This document shows, piece after piece, positions 1 to 10,305 of a stretch of 64,000 nucleotides of DNA; within the stretch, counting starts at the first letter, position 1; every line of letters starts with the position of its first letter. The notes under the pieces were generated by a model. That model ran no database searches. It was given only the letters and a program-made list of their open reading frames with translations, and was not told the origin of the DNA. Origin of the DNA: Achatina immaculata (Eukaryota; Mollusca; Gastropoda; Stylommatophora; Achatinidae); the NCBI GenBank assembly GCA_009760885.1, contig CM019713.1, positions 4,767,531-4,831,530 of the forward strand, given 5' to 3'. The translations under genes were made by a program, and so were the position numbers.

Positions 1-2765
1 GAAATGACAATAAATTCCGAGACGGAGTGGGCATTATTATGTCAAATGTAGCTGCAAAGAGCCTTGTAGAATGGGAACCAGTGAACAGTCGTATAATAAG
101 AGCACGATACAACCTACGACACGGAAGAATGACAATAATACAGTGTTATGCTCCCACGAATGATGCAGATGATGATGTGAAAGACGACTTCTATCACCAA
201 CTACAACAAATCATCAACAAAGTCCCTAAACACGACATCCTAATTGCTATGGGGGACTTCAATGCTAAGGTAGGGAAGGATAATACCGACATTGAAAAAG
301 TGATGGGGAAAGAAGGAATTGACATGGTTAATCAGAATGGAGAAAGATTAATTGAAATATGTCTAACAGAGGGCATGGTCATTGGAGGCACAATATTCCC
401 ACACAAAGAGATACATAAAACAACGTGGATATCTCCAGATGATAGAACTAGAAACCAGATAGACCATTTTTGTATTAGAAAGCAATACAGAACATCTCTC
501 ATGGATGTAAGGGCTTATAGGGGTGCAGATGTCAACAGTGATCACAACCTGTGCATAGGGAAAATAAAACTAAAATTGAAAAGTCAACACAAGAAATCAG
601 TACACAGAAAGATAAACATCCACAGCCTACAAGAAGAAAATACTAACATTAATTTCAATCAGGAACTTGCCAATCATTCCAAAACACCCAGTGAAGTTGA
701 GGAGATAGGTATAGATGAGTTATGGAATTCTTACAGCACAGCCATAATCACAGCAGCAAAAGTAAGCGCTGGATTGGAAAAACCAAATAGAAAAGCATGG
801 ATATCAGATAAAACATGGAAGTATATACATGAAAGACGAGCAGTCAAATTAAACATGTTGAATGCAAAAGCAGATCATGAAAGAGATTCGGCAAAAGCAA
901 AATACAAAGACATAGACAAGAAAGTAAAAAGTTCAGCTAGAAGGGATAAAAGAGAATACATAGACAATATGGCGAAAGAGGCAGAAAAAGCAGCAAAAAC
1001 AGGAGACAGCAAAACTTTATATAACATACAAAAGAGGCTAACAGGTACTATTACATCTAAAGAAAGACCAATCCTTAGCAAAACTGGAACACTATTAACA
1101 TCAAATAAAGACCAAAAGCAAAGATGGGCTGAACACTTCCAAGAAATACTCAATCGACCACACCCAAAAGAATTGTTAAACCTTGAAACTGACTTACCAG
1201 CCCCACAACTAAATGTCAATCTAGATGAAATTAAATTGCATGAAATTGAAACAGCAGTGAATTTAATGGCTAACAACAAAGCTGCAGGTGAAGATGAAAT
1301 AACAGCCGAGATGCTAAAAGCTATCAATAGTGACAACATGAGACAACTACAGAGAATGTTTAACAAGATTTGGAAAGAAGAAAAGGTCCCTTCTAATTGG
1401 AAGAAGGGAATCATTGTTAAAATACCAAAAAAGGGCAACCTTAGTGACTGTAACAACTGGAGAGGAGTAACCTTAATATCAGTTGTGTCAAAAGTATTTT
1501 GCAAGGTCATTTTGAATAGACTCAAAGATATAGTGGATACTGCAATGAGAGAAGAACAAGCAGGATTTCGAAAAGGGAGAAGCTGTCTCGACCAGATCTT
1601 TACTCTCAGAATAATACTTGAAGAACATATTGAAAAGCAGAAACCATTAATACTGAATTTCATAGATTTTAAGAAGGCATTTGATAGCATACACAGAGAT
1701 TCATTATGGAGAATTTTAGGTCTATATGGAATACCATCTAAAATTGTCAACATCATTAAGGACTTATACAATGGATATGGTTGTGCAGTCAAGACAGAAG
1801 AAGGGATGAGTGAATGGTTCCAGATTGAAACAGGCGTGAAGCAAGGATGTATACTGTCTCCTTTACTTTTTGGGATTACAATAGACTTCATAATGACAAA
1901 TGCTGCACAGGTAACACAGGTATTGACTGGGTACATGGGACCCAACTAGAAGATCTTGATTTTGCTGATGACATAACTCTTATCAGTAATAATGTGAATT
2001 CCATGCAAGAAAAAACAGATAGCCTATCTTCACTGGCTAGCAAAATAGGACTTGAAATTAACAAGGACAAAACAAAAATAATGAAAATTCCCATCAATCA
2101 AAATGGAAAAATACACATAGAAGGGACAGATATTGAAGAAGTCAATCAATTTGCATACCTTGGCAGCTACATAGACCAGGATGGTGACACTAGAAAGGAA
2201 GTTAGGATCAGAATTGCAAAAGCAGCATCAATCTTCAAGAATCTTGAGAACATATGGAATTCAAAAGTTATAAGCACAAAAACCAAGTTAAGACTATTCA
2301 ATTCAAATGTAATATCCACCCTCATTTATGCATGCGAAAGCTGGAAAACAACTAAAGAAATAGAAAAGAAATTAGACTCTTTTGAAAACAAATGTTTAAG
2401 GAAAATACTCGGCATCAAGTGGAATGAATTCAAGAACAATGCAGAGATAAGACAGATGACTGAACAACAACCAGTCTCACGGGTGATCAGGAAAAGGAGA
2501 TGGACATATGTTGGCCACTTGATGAGAAGAAATGAGCAGAGAATCCCAAAACAAGCTATCAAGTGGAACACAACAGGCCGAAGAAAAAGGGGCAGACCGC
2601 GTGAAACTCTGAAGAGAACATTATTAAGAGAGGCCAAGTTAACAGGCATAAAATCCTTTGATGAGGTTGAAAGACTCGCCGAAGACAGGAAAAATTGGCG
2701 AACTACTTTGCGAGCCCTATGTGACGTCTAACGGCACGGGAAGGATATAAGATATAAGATAAGAT
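1..2765 (+). mobile_element. LINE family A copy 1: endonuclease plus reverse transcriptase, frameshifted
   Basis: A non-LTR retrotransposon entering from the left edge. Codons from 27 encode an APE-type endonuclease with QCYAPTN, GDFNAKVG, a TWISPDD...NQID block and NSDH (residues 40-180). A linker follows, then reverse transcriptase: [27 protein letters not shown], the first catalytic block IDFKKAFDS (about residue 545) and [13 protein letters not shown]. The second catalytic block FADD (about 1963) is in another frame. Comparison with the copy at 8.8 kb points to a one-base deletion near 1899, so this copy is dead. The C-terminus has Cys/Trp-rich motifs, YVGHLMRR and GRPRETLKR, ending about 2731. 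The 3' end is ATATAAG repeats, not poly(A). The clade (RTE- or I-like) was not determined. Confidence 0.93.
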
Positions 2766-2768
2766 GGA

Positions 2769-2906
2769 TAAAAAAAGGGCAAATATATCTATATTTAATG
2801 CTGAAGAAGGTTGTGGTAAAGATGATTAAATAGAGAAAGCTTAATTATTTCAGACATATTAAATATCATGAGAGTTTGGAGAAGACAGTCTTTGAAGGGT
2901 ATTTAA
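2769..2906 (+). mobile_element. LINE family F fragment, left part
   Basis: The 3' region of a family F LINE (ILE...EEG, then a degraded FRHIKYHESLEKT reading) starting directly after the tail of LINE A copy 1. It is interrupted at a TTAA by the MITE at 2907-3594 and resumes at 3599. Confidence 0.8.
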
Positions 2907-3594
2907 CTCTTCCCGTGCCACAGGAAGAAAAGCGGACGTTCAGTTGCTTACCAGAGTAAAAGCACGGATCTTGATATGTTGGGGGTATAGGTGTAAAATG
3001 GAATGGAAAACAGCATTTACATGTACTTCCGTGTACTTATGTTTCAGAGTATAACTAAATGTATGAAAATTTCATAAATGCAGAGTTTTTTAGGAAAAAA
3101 GAAGTAATGTGATGTTTTTAGACAATGATTGTGCCCAGCTCACCATCGGCTAGGTCTAGATATGCACTACTTACCATCTGAGATGTCTAGATCTACTTGT
3201 CGATCTCATATTCTGATTCTTTGTTGCATTCTTGCTAAATTAATGTCTGAAATTACCTCCTAACTACTTCACCAGTCGTCTGAATATGTCTAGATCTACT
3301 TGGGATACAATCAAGAGCAGCAGGGTGGTCACAGGCCATGTCCATACCCCCATATGCATCATCAAAAATTGAAAATTTTCCATGTTTCTCTTCCTTTTTC
3401 TCGCTCGGCATCGCTCGTATCTAAGGACTCTTTCACCATTTTGAAAAATGTCACCGGAAATGTGGACGAAATATGTACAATCTAAATGTTACACTGCTTC
3501 TTTTATTGAAACAAACCATGATTGAAATTTCGATCGTTGGCATGCAATGGGGATACCGGAAGGGTCTAATAATCGACCGCTGGCTTGGGAAGAG
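2907..3594. mobile_element. piggyBac-like MITE with TTAA target duplication
   Basis: A 688-base element flanked on both sides by TTAA (2903-2906 and 3595-3598). The ends form an inverted repeat: CTCTTCCCGTGCCACAGG at the left and, read inward from the right, CTCTTCCCAAGCCAGCGG (14 of 18 matching). Removing the element and one TTAA restores the LINE F sequence GGTATTTAATGGGG, as seen at 33.3 kb (GGATATATAATGGGG). No transposase is encoded. TTAA specificity is the hallmark of the piggyBac superfamily. Confidence 0.85.
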
Positions 3595-3598
3595 TTAA

Positions 3599-3745
3599 TG
3601 GGGAAAAGAAAGAGGAGGACCAAGGTGAAGATGGCAAAAAGACAATGATTTGTGAATGGATACGTCAGCAGCAGGGCATCTTGCTTACAGCCGAGAGGAC
3701 TTAAAGAGAGAACTGTTAGGGAGGCAATGCTAATGAATGAATGAA
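3599..3745 (+). mobile_element. LINE family F fragment, right part
   Basis: Continuation of the fragment before the MITE. It carries the degraded GKRKRRTKVKM and [12 protein letters not shown] readings and ends in the short tail AATGAATGAATG, the family F terminus. Confidence 0.8.
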
Positions 3746-4451
3746 AAGGAGGGATCAATCTCAAAAAAATTCTTCTGTTGTGTCCACATACCCTGGGTCT
3801 TAAGAGCCACTGGTTTAAATAACTTGTGCATGCATTTCTCGACTTGTATTTTGGCTTCCATTATCTCCTCAAATCACGAACCCTACTTCCAGAGCTTTGA
3901 GAGTCATCCATGCGGTGTGATCTTTCACCAGTTCTGCCCAGCTTTTGAGATTGATGAAAGAAATTGTTTCATGAATTATTTTCATTAATTATTTCAGTTT
4001 GTATTCCTTTTTTTCTTTTGGTCTCTGAATAAAAGCTGAGGGGTACAATAAATTATGAATACATTTTATAATGGCTTTCAGTTCTTTTTTTTTTTTTTTT
4101 AATTTTTAAATGTGCCATTGTGAAGTCTATTCACAGTGAAGTGGTGGGGAGAAAAGTATGCAGTGCAAACAAAATGTAACTTGAAAAACAATGGACAACA
4201 CTTCATACACTTGATGTAAAATTTTAAGTTAATCTGCAGTAAGAAATAACAATTTAATAATGAAAAATTCTTTAATTTTGTTCTTATAAACTAGTCTAAA
4301 AAGTCTTTCAACCAACAGGGAATTCCTAATAATATGTCAGAGGTCCCAGTTACCTATTTCTACAGCCTGCCTCCACCAAACCCTGAAATTCCCAGGGGAG
4401 AGGGGGGAATATAGGGATGGGTTTGCAGTCCTGGTTTACAGTGATGTACTT
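3746..4451. other. Unassigned AT-rich spacer
   Basis: No gene recognised. It contains a poly(T) run at 4087-4102 and no coding signature in any frame. Confidence 0.6.
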
Positions 4452-4732
4452 GATGAACTTGAAGAAGGTGGGCTAGTAACGAGGATTAAACTGAGAAAAT
4501 ATAAATATTTTCAACACATTACACATCATGATAATTTAGAGAAGATGATCTTGGAAGACATAATGGGAAAATGAAAGAGTGGAAGACCAAGGCGAAGATG
4601 GGTGCAAGACATCGTTGATAATCTGAAAATGGAAGAATCAGCAGCAGGGCATCTTGCTTACAACCAAGAGGCCTACATGATAGTTTTTAGGGAGGCAAAG
4701 TTCCACAAGGGACATGCAAGTGACTGACTTGA
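4452..4732 (+). mobile_element. LINE family F 3' fragment
   Basis: Degraded C-terminal domain: ELEEGGLVTRIKLRKYKYFQ, then [34 protein letters not shown] and REAKFHKGHAS, followed by the short tail GTGACTGACT. 5'-truncated. Confidence 0.85.
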
Positions 4733-4964
4733 AGAACTAGCTGACTGTGCAGAATTCTTCAAAAGATCATTCAAATACCAATGGATGCATTTTATTTTAC
4801 ACAAAGCAGAATTAACAAGGTTAGAGAGACAATGTTTTATAGAGTGAGACTTTTTCTAAGTCAAAGATTCAAGAAAAGTGATGCAATAGATATGGTACTA
4901 GCTCTCTAGTGACTTTTATAAACCTTGTTGTAAGAGGATTAGTCTGATCTTTTCAGGGGCAAGC

Positions 4965-5175
4965 AGTTTGGTGTTAAATAATCAGTCTGATGTTGTAAGG
5001 AGAATATTAGTGTTTGTGTGGTTTTTTTTTTTGTGGAAATAATTAGTCTGATATTAATAGGAGGTGATCTGATGTTACTGGGAGGTGATCAGTTTGATGT
5101 TATGGATGGTGATCAATCTGATGTTATAGGAAGTGATTGTGATCAGTCTGATGTTTGTGGGAGATGATAAGTGGT
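4965..5175. repeat. Degenerate minisatellite, unit about 23 bases
   Basis: About eight imperfect units of the form GGAGGTGATCAGTCTGATGTT. Related units reappear at 5700-5790, on the far side of the LINE A fragment at 5458-5635, so one array may have been split by that insertion. Confidence 0.75.
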
Positions 5176-5457
5176 GTTTTGTCTCTTAAGGTTTTGCAGT
5201 TCATGTACAAAATTTTGAATCCATGTGCAGTTATATTCTCAACAAAACTTCTGTGTGCAAATTTGTGTCGTAACACCAAAACACAAAGAATAGTTTAAAA
5301 CTGTCAGGGAAAAAAAATGCTAAAATCTGAAGAAATTAGTAAAACAAACTCATATAACGCTACTAGTTTTTGCAGTTCTACTGTAGCTCAAAGTAAAATC
5401 GTAAAATTGAAAAACAGAAGTAGCAGTTTTATTTATATGTATTACTGTATTGTATAG

Positions 5458-5635
5458 AAAAAGAGGTTGACCACGTGAGACTCTAAAGAGGACATTGTTA
5501 AGAGAAGCCAGTTTAGTGGGCATAACATCCCTTGATGAAGTTGAAAGACTCACTGATAACAGGAAAACTTGGCAAACAACTATGTGAGCTCTGTGTGACA
5601 TTTAATGGCCTGGGAAGGATGTAAGATGTAACATG
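5458..5635 (+). mobile_element. LINE family A 3' end
   Basis: Corresponds to roughly the last 170 bases of LINE A copy 1: [17 protein letters not shown] coding remnant with stops, GIKS/DEVERL, the CDI terminus, then GGAAGGATGTAAGATGTAA. Confidence 0.88.
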
Positions 5636-5699
5636 TGGTGCATAAAATTCTGTGCATGGCATGATTTATTTAAGTGCTGTGTGCTGCAGATTATTTGAG

Positions 5700-5790
5700 G
5701 GAACATTGGAGGTGATAAATCTGATGTTGATCTGAGGTAATCAGTCATATTGTGAGAGATTATCAGTTTGATATTGACTGACATGATCAA
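5700..5790. repeat. Second block of the GATCAGTCTGATGTT minisatellite
   Basis: Four degenerate units (for example GGTGATAAATCTGATGTTG) like those at 4965-5175. Confidence 0.6.
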
Positions 5791-5872
5791 TCAGTAGTAC
5801 CGTTGACAGTTCAGTCAGGGTGTGCTGCGGCCAACATATTTATATCTGTACGGACCCTGCCCTTATTATTGG

Positions 5873-6184
5873 CTACATCATGTTGGTATTTATTTTGATT
5901 TTAGAGGAAGCAATGACTTGCAGGATTAATATATGAGGAAGACATAAGCAGACAGCCAAATGTTTCCACCTTTTTGGTCTCTTTCTGTCCCTCATACACA
6001 TACACACACACATGAGAGAGCCAGTGGGGTTAGCACCAGGCATCAACAGATCACGTAGGTTATCAAGAATATAAATCACAGTCAGTAACTTCCATTCATT
6101 ATTAGATTCTCCGTTCAAAATGCCATACAAGTGGGTTTATAGTGTGATCCATGAAAACGTCTTTTATATAATGCTGTGAATATA
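5873..6184. other. Unassigned spacer with short CA repeat
   Basis: No gene recognised; a short CACACACA tract at about 6001-6012. Confidence 0.5.
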
Positions 6185-6187
6185 ATC

Positions 6188-6457
6188 TTACATCCTTCCC
6201 ATGCCGTTTGACATCACATAGGGGTCAGATGGTAGTTTGCCAAGTTTTCGGCAGACTTTTCAACCTCGTCAAGGGATTTTATGCCTGCTAAATTGACCCT
6301 TTTAACAATGTCCTCTTTAGAGTTTTATGGGGTCAACCTATTTTTCTTCGGCCTGTGGTTTTCCAGTTGATAGCTTGTTTTGGGATTCTCTCTTCTCATC
6401 ACATGACCAGCATATGTCCAACTCCTTTTTCTGATCACCCATGAGACGGGTTGTTGT
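6188..6457 (-). mobile_element. LINE family A 3' end, reverse orientation
   Basis: Reverse complement of the last 270 bases of family [21 protein letters not shown], an internal break, DEVEKSAENLANYHLTPM and the GGAAGGATGTAAG tail. 5'-truncated. Confidence 0.88.
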
Positions 6458-6465
6458 GAATATAA

Positions 6466-7094
6466 TAGTAGCAGCAAAATAAGATAACTGCCTAATATAG
6501 TAACTAATATATGACTTGTCAGGCAATCAATCATTTCAATAATTTGTAGATAATTAGGTACATGCTTTCTTTTTTTTTCCATTAACTAATTTTCCTTTCA
6601 CTGCAGTGTTTTTCACCTGGACTTTGATGTTTATAATGGTTTATAGCACATTGTGAAAGCCTTAATGTATCACATACTTTAACTTTTGGGTTTAAATTAT
6701 TTCTCATGAATTTCAGCTGCAGATGATTCCTGACTTAATGTAATTAATACATTCCACACTCCAGTTTTTACATGTCAGATTTGTGGAAGCAGTATCAGTC
6801 ACAATAGTATTCACAGACAGTGCTGGGAAACTTAGTTTACATGTGATTTAGGATAAACTGTCTACCTTCATCCGTTCGTATCATTCATGGGTTTCACCTC
6901 TAAAATGGCTGAAAAACCGTTATGAGTGGCTCTTGATTTCCTTCAGGTGTGTGTTTACTGCCAGCCATAGTGCATAAAGTTGAAATATTTGTAAAATGCA
7001 AGAAAAAAAAAAAAGGTGAAAGGGAGCACTGACATCACAGAAATGGTACTTGCTGTACAAGGCAAGCAGAAACTTACTTAAGAAAGATTATCAT
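6466..7094. other. Unassigned AT-rich spacer
   Basis: No coding signature or known repeat seen apart from short poly(T) and poly(A) runs. Confidence 0.5.
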
Positions 7095-7460
7095 CCATGC
7101 ACTAGACACATCCATAGGTCTCTGTACCTTCTCTTCAGCATAGTTTTTCTTTGTTGACTGACCATCTTTCTGAATGATTCATTTTTTTTTGCCACCCTAA
7201 GTTTCACCTGCAGTTTCTTCATTCTTGACAGTATTGATTCACAGCTGTCAGTGAAGCCCTTTGTCAGATCAGCTCCCCTTATGGATGTTGTCTGCCCTTC
7301 CTTCATGACAGTTGAGTTGGCCAACTTATCTGCTCTTTCATTTCTTCTAACACCTGCATGACCTGGTATAGAAATGAATGTCAGTCCATTTTTGCATGCA
7401 GAAGCTGAGAAGAGGCAACATCTAGCCTTTCTTGTGGTGTGCAGGCTCATGCACATGTTG
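7095..7460 (-). pseudogene. RNase H domain relic of a LINE
   Basis: The minus strand encodes FISIPGHAGVRRNERADKLA, the C-terminal RNase H signature (pG-H-a-G-v-x-x-N-E-x-A-D-x-L-A) found in I-, R1- and Loa-like LINEs. The flanking residues are degraded. None of the other LINE copies in the window carries this domain, so it is a separate family. Confidence 0.75.
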
Positions 7461-8833
7461 ATTTCAACTGCATTTATTTCACTTTTTTTTTTTTGCATAG
7501 GTGCTTTCTGCAATTTATTACGTAAATATGCTTTCGTGTGTGTCAAAAGCTGTCTGTATTTCAACATTTATGTGGATGAAGTGCATAAAGCCTTAATGAG
7601 AGCAGAACATTTATTCTTTATCTGTAAATTGACATGTTATATGAAAAAAAAAAGACCAAACTAAACAATAGGAAACCTTGCAATCATCACCACAAGAAAC
7701 TGACCCATACTGGCTGAATTACTAACAACACACTAACAACAAATAACCAGCAGCTGACCACATCATTTTCACAGATAATTATCAATTTTAATGCATCATC
7801 TTGGATTATCAATAACAATTTAAAATAGAACAGACAATGAAGTACATTTACCAGACTCGAACCAAGCCAAACTGAGTTTTTTTTTTTTTTTTTCAAATGT
7901 GAATATCTTTCTGTCATCACACCCAATCCTAAACTAGATCATATAAAAACTGGGTTGTACTGATACTATTTTTACAAAATTAGCACACCGAACTCCACAT
8001 AGTTGTTAGAACAGGAGGCCAAAATCAGTGCATCTGTTTACATTTTTCTGGAAATGAATGTACTTGGAATGTCAGTTTCTGAAGAAATTATATACTCTTA
8101 TATATTGTTTTTTCTTTCCATGTCTGTCTCCAGCGTCAGTTTTCGTCCAATCATTTAAGTTTTCATGGATTTCTGAGTATATTCATGAATGAGGCAAACT
8201 TTAAACTGGTGGTTTTTTTTTTTTTTTATCTGAAAATTTACTCCACACTTTCCCAGCAAAATTTTGGGAACACTATCAACGTCCAAGTGAAATGAGGCGC
8301 CACATCATGATTATCTCACACATATATTCAGAAAATGTACCAAAAAAAAAGGTGTGAGAAATTTTAATACAGCAATAAAGAAAGCATAATAGAATACAAC
8401 AGCTCACAAGCCTACACAACTGGAGATGACATACTCATCTCCCTCCATCAAAACACACTTGAAGATACACAATGCAGTACACACATGTGACATTACAATG
8501 AACTGTAGCAATGGTTCCCCAGTCCTTCAAATTCCAGCCACTAGAGGCAACCACAGATTTTCTGCCCCCAAAAGTAAGTACCATAAGGGAATTATATTTT
8601 CTTGACAAACACTGATAGGACTGTGTTTAGCTTCAGTTATTCCAACATAAATTATTCCACCTTTAATGTAAAATACAGCCTTTCTCATAACCATCACTAA
8701 CTTGTGGATAAAAGCATTAGTTTCTTTCTAAAGCAAAAGTATGTTTGTGCATAGAATAAAACTTTCCCAGAGACTCTATCAGGCTTGGGGGGCAAACAAT
8801 CCATAAAAGATAGGGAGTATGTGATTCACATTG
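7461..8833. other. Unassigned AT-rich spacer
   Basis: No gene or recognised repeat. It holds poly(T) runs at about 7485, 7878 and 8212. Confidence 0.5.
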
Positions 8834-8837
8834 AAAA

Positions 8838-10305
8838 ACTGATGGGGAAAGAAGGAACTGACATGGTTAACCAGAACGGAGAAAGATTAATTGAATATGT
8901 CTAACAGAGGGCATGGTCATTGGAGGCACAATATTTCCACACAAAGAGATACATAAAACAACGTGGATATCTCCAGATGATAGAACTAGAAACCAGATAG
9001 ATCATTTTTATATTAGAAAGCAATACAGAACATCTCTGATAGATGTAAGGGCATATTGAGGTGCAGATGCTAACAGTGATCACAACCTGTGTATAGGGAA
9101 AATAAAACTAAAAATGAAAAGCCAACATAAGAAATCAATCTCGACCATATCTTTACTCTAAGAATAATATTTGAAGAACATATTGAAAAGCAGAAACCAC
9201 TAATAATGAATTTCATAGACTTTAAAAAGGCATTTGATAGCATACACAGAGTTTCACTGTGGAGAATTTTAAGTCTGTATGGAATACCGTCTAAAATTGT
9301 CAACATCATTAAGGACTTTTACAATGGATATGTTTGTGCAGTCAAAACAGAAGAAGGTATGAGTGAATGGTTCCAGACTGAAACAGGTGTGAAACAAGCA
9401 TGTATACTGTCTCCTTTGCTTTTTGGAATTACAACAGACTTCATATTGAAAAAGTGCTGCACAGGTAACAGGTAATGACTGGGTACATGAGACCTAACTA
9501 GAAGATCTTGATTTTGTTGATGACGTAACTCATATCATTAACAATATGAATTCCATGCAAGAAAAAACAGATAATCTGTCTTCACTGGCTAGCAAAACAG
9601 GACTTGAAATTAACAAGGACAAAACAAAAATAATGAAACTTCTCATTAATCAAATTGGAAAAATTCACATAGAAGGGACAGATAGTGAAGAAGTCAATCA
9701 ATTTGCATACCTTGGCAGCTACATAGACCAGGATGGTGACAGAAAGAAAGTTAGAATTAGAATTGCAAAAGCAGCATCGATCTTCAAGAATCTTGAGAAC
9801 ATATGGAATTCAAAAGTTATAAGCACAAAAACCAAGTTAAGACTATTCAATTCAAATGTAATATCCACCCTCATTTATGCATGTGAAAGCTGGAAAACAA
9901 CTAAAGAAATAGACAAGAAATTAGACTCTTTTGAAAACAAATGCCTAAGGAAAATACTCTGCATCATGTGGAATGAATTTAAGAACAATGCAGAGATAAG
10001 ACAGATGACTGAACAACAACCAGTCTCATGGGTGATCAGGAAAAGGAGATGGACATATGTTGGTCACGTGATAAGAAGAAACAGAGAATCCCAAAACGAG
10101 CTATAAAATGGAACACAACAGACCAAAGAAAAAGAGGCAGACCGCGTGAAACTCTGAAGATGATGTTAAGAGAGGCCAAATTAATAGGTATAAAATCCCT
10201 TGATGAGGTTGAAAGACTCACCGAAAACAGGAAAAATTGGCGAACTACCTTGCGAGCCCTATGTGACATTTAACAGCACGGGAATGATATAAGATACAAG
10301 ATGTG
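8838..10305 (+). mobile_element. LINE family A copy 2, internally deleted
   Basis: Homologous to copy 1 from its position 295 on, but near 9138 it jumps from the endonuclease end (copy 1 about 600) straight to the RT block CLDQIF (copy 1 about 1587), a deletion of about 990 bases. IDFKKAFDS (about 9214) and GVKQACILSPLLF are readable. Separate frame breaks hit the FADD region (here FVDD). The C-terminal part 9546-10273 keeps [17 protein letters not shown] and [13 protein letters not shown] motifs. Tail GGAATGATATAAGATACAAG. Confidence 0.92.

Noticed and set aside
875..1945. 356-codon minus-strand frame
   Set aside because: Antisense shadow of the LINE A reverse transcriptase, whose plus-strand motifs are unmistakable. 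The same applies to minus 45473-46141.
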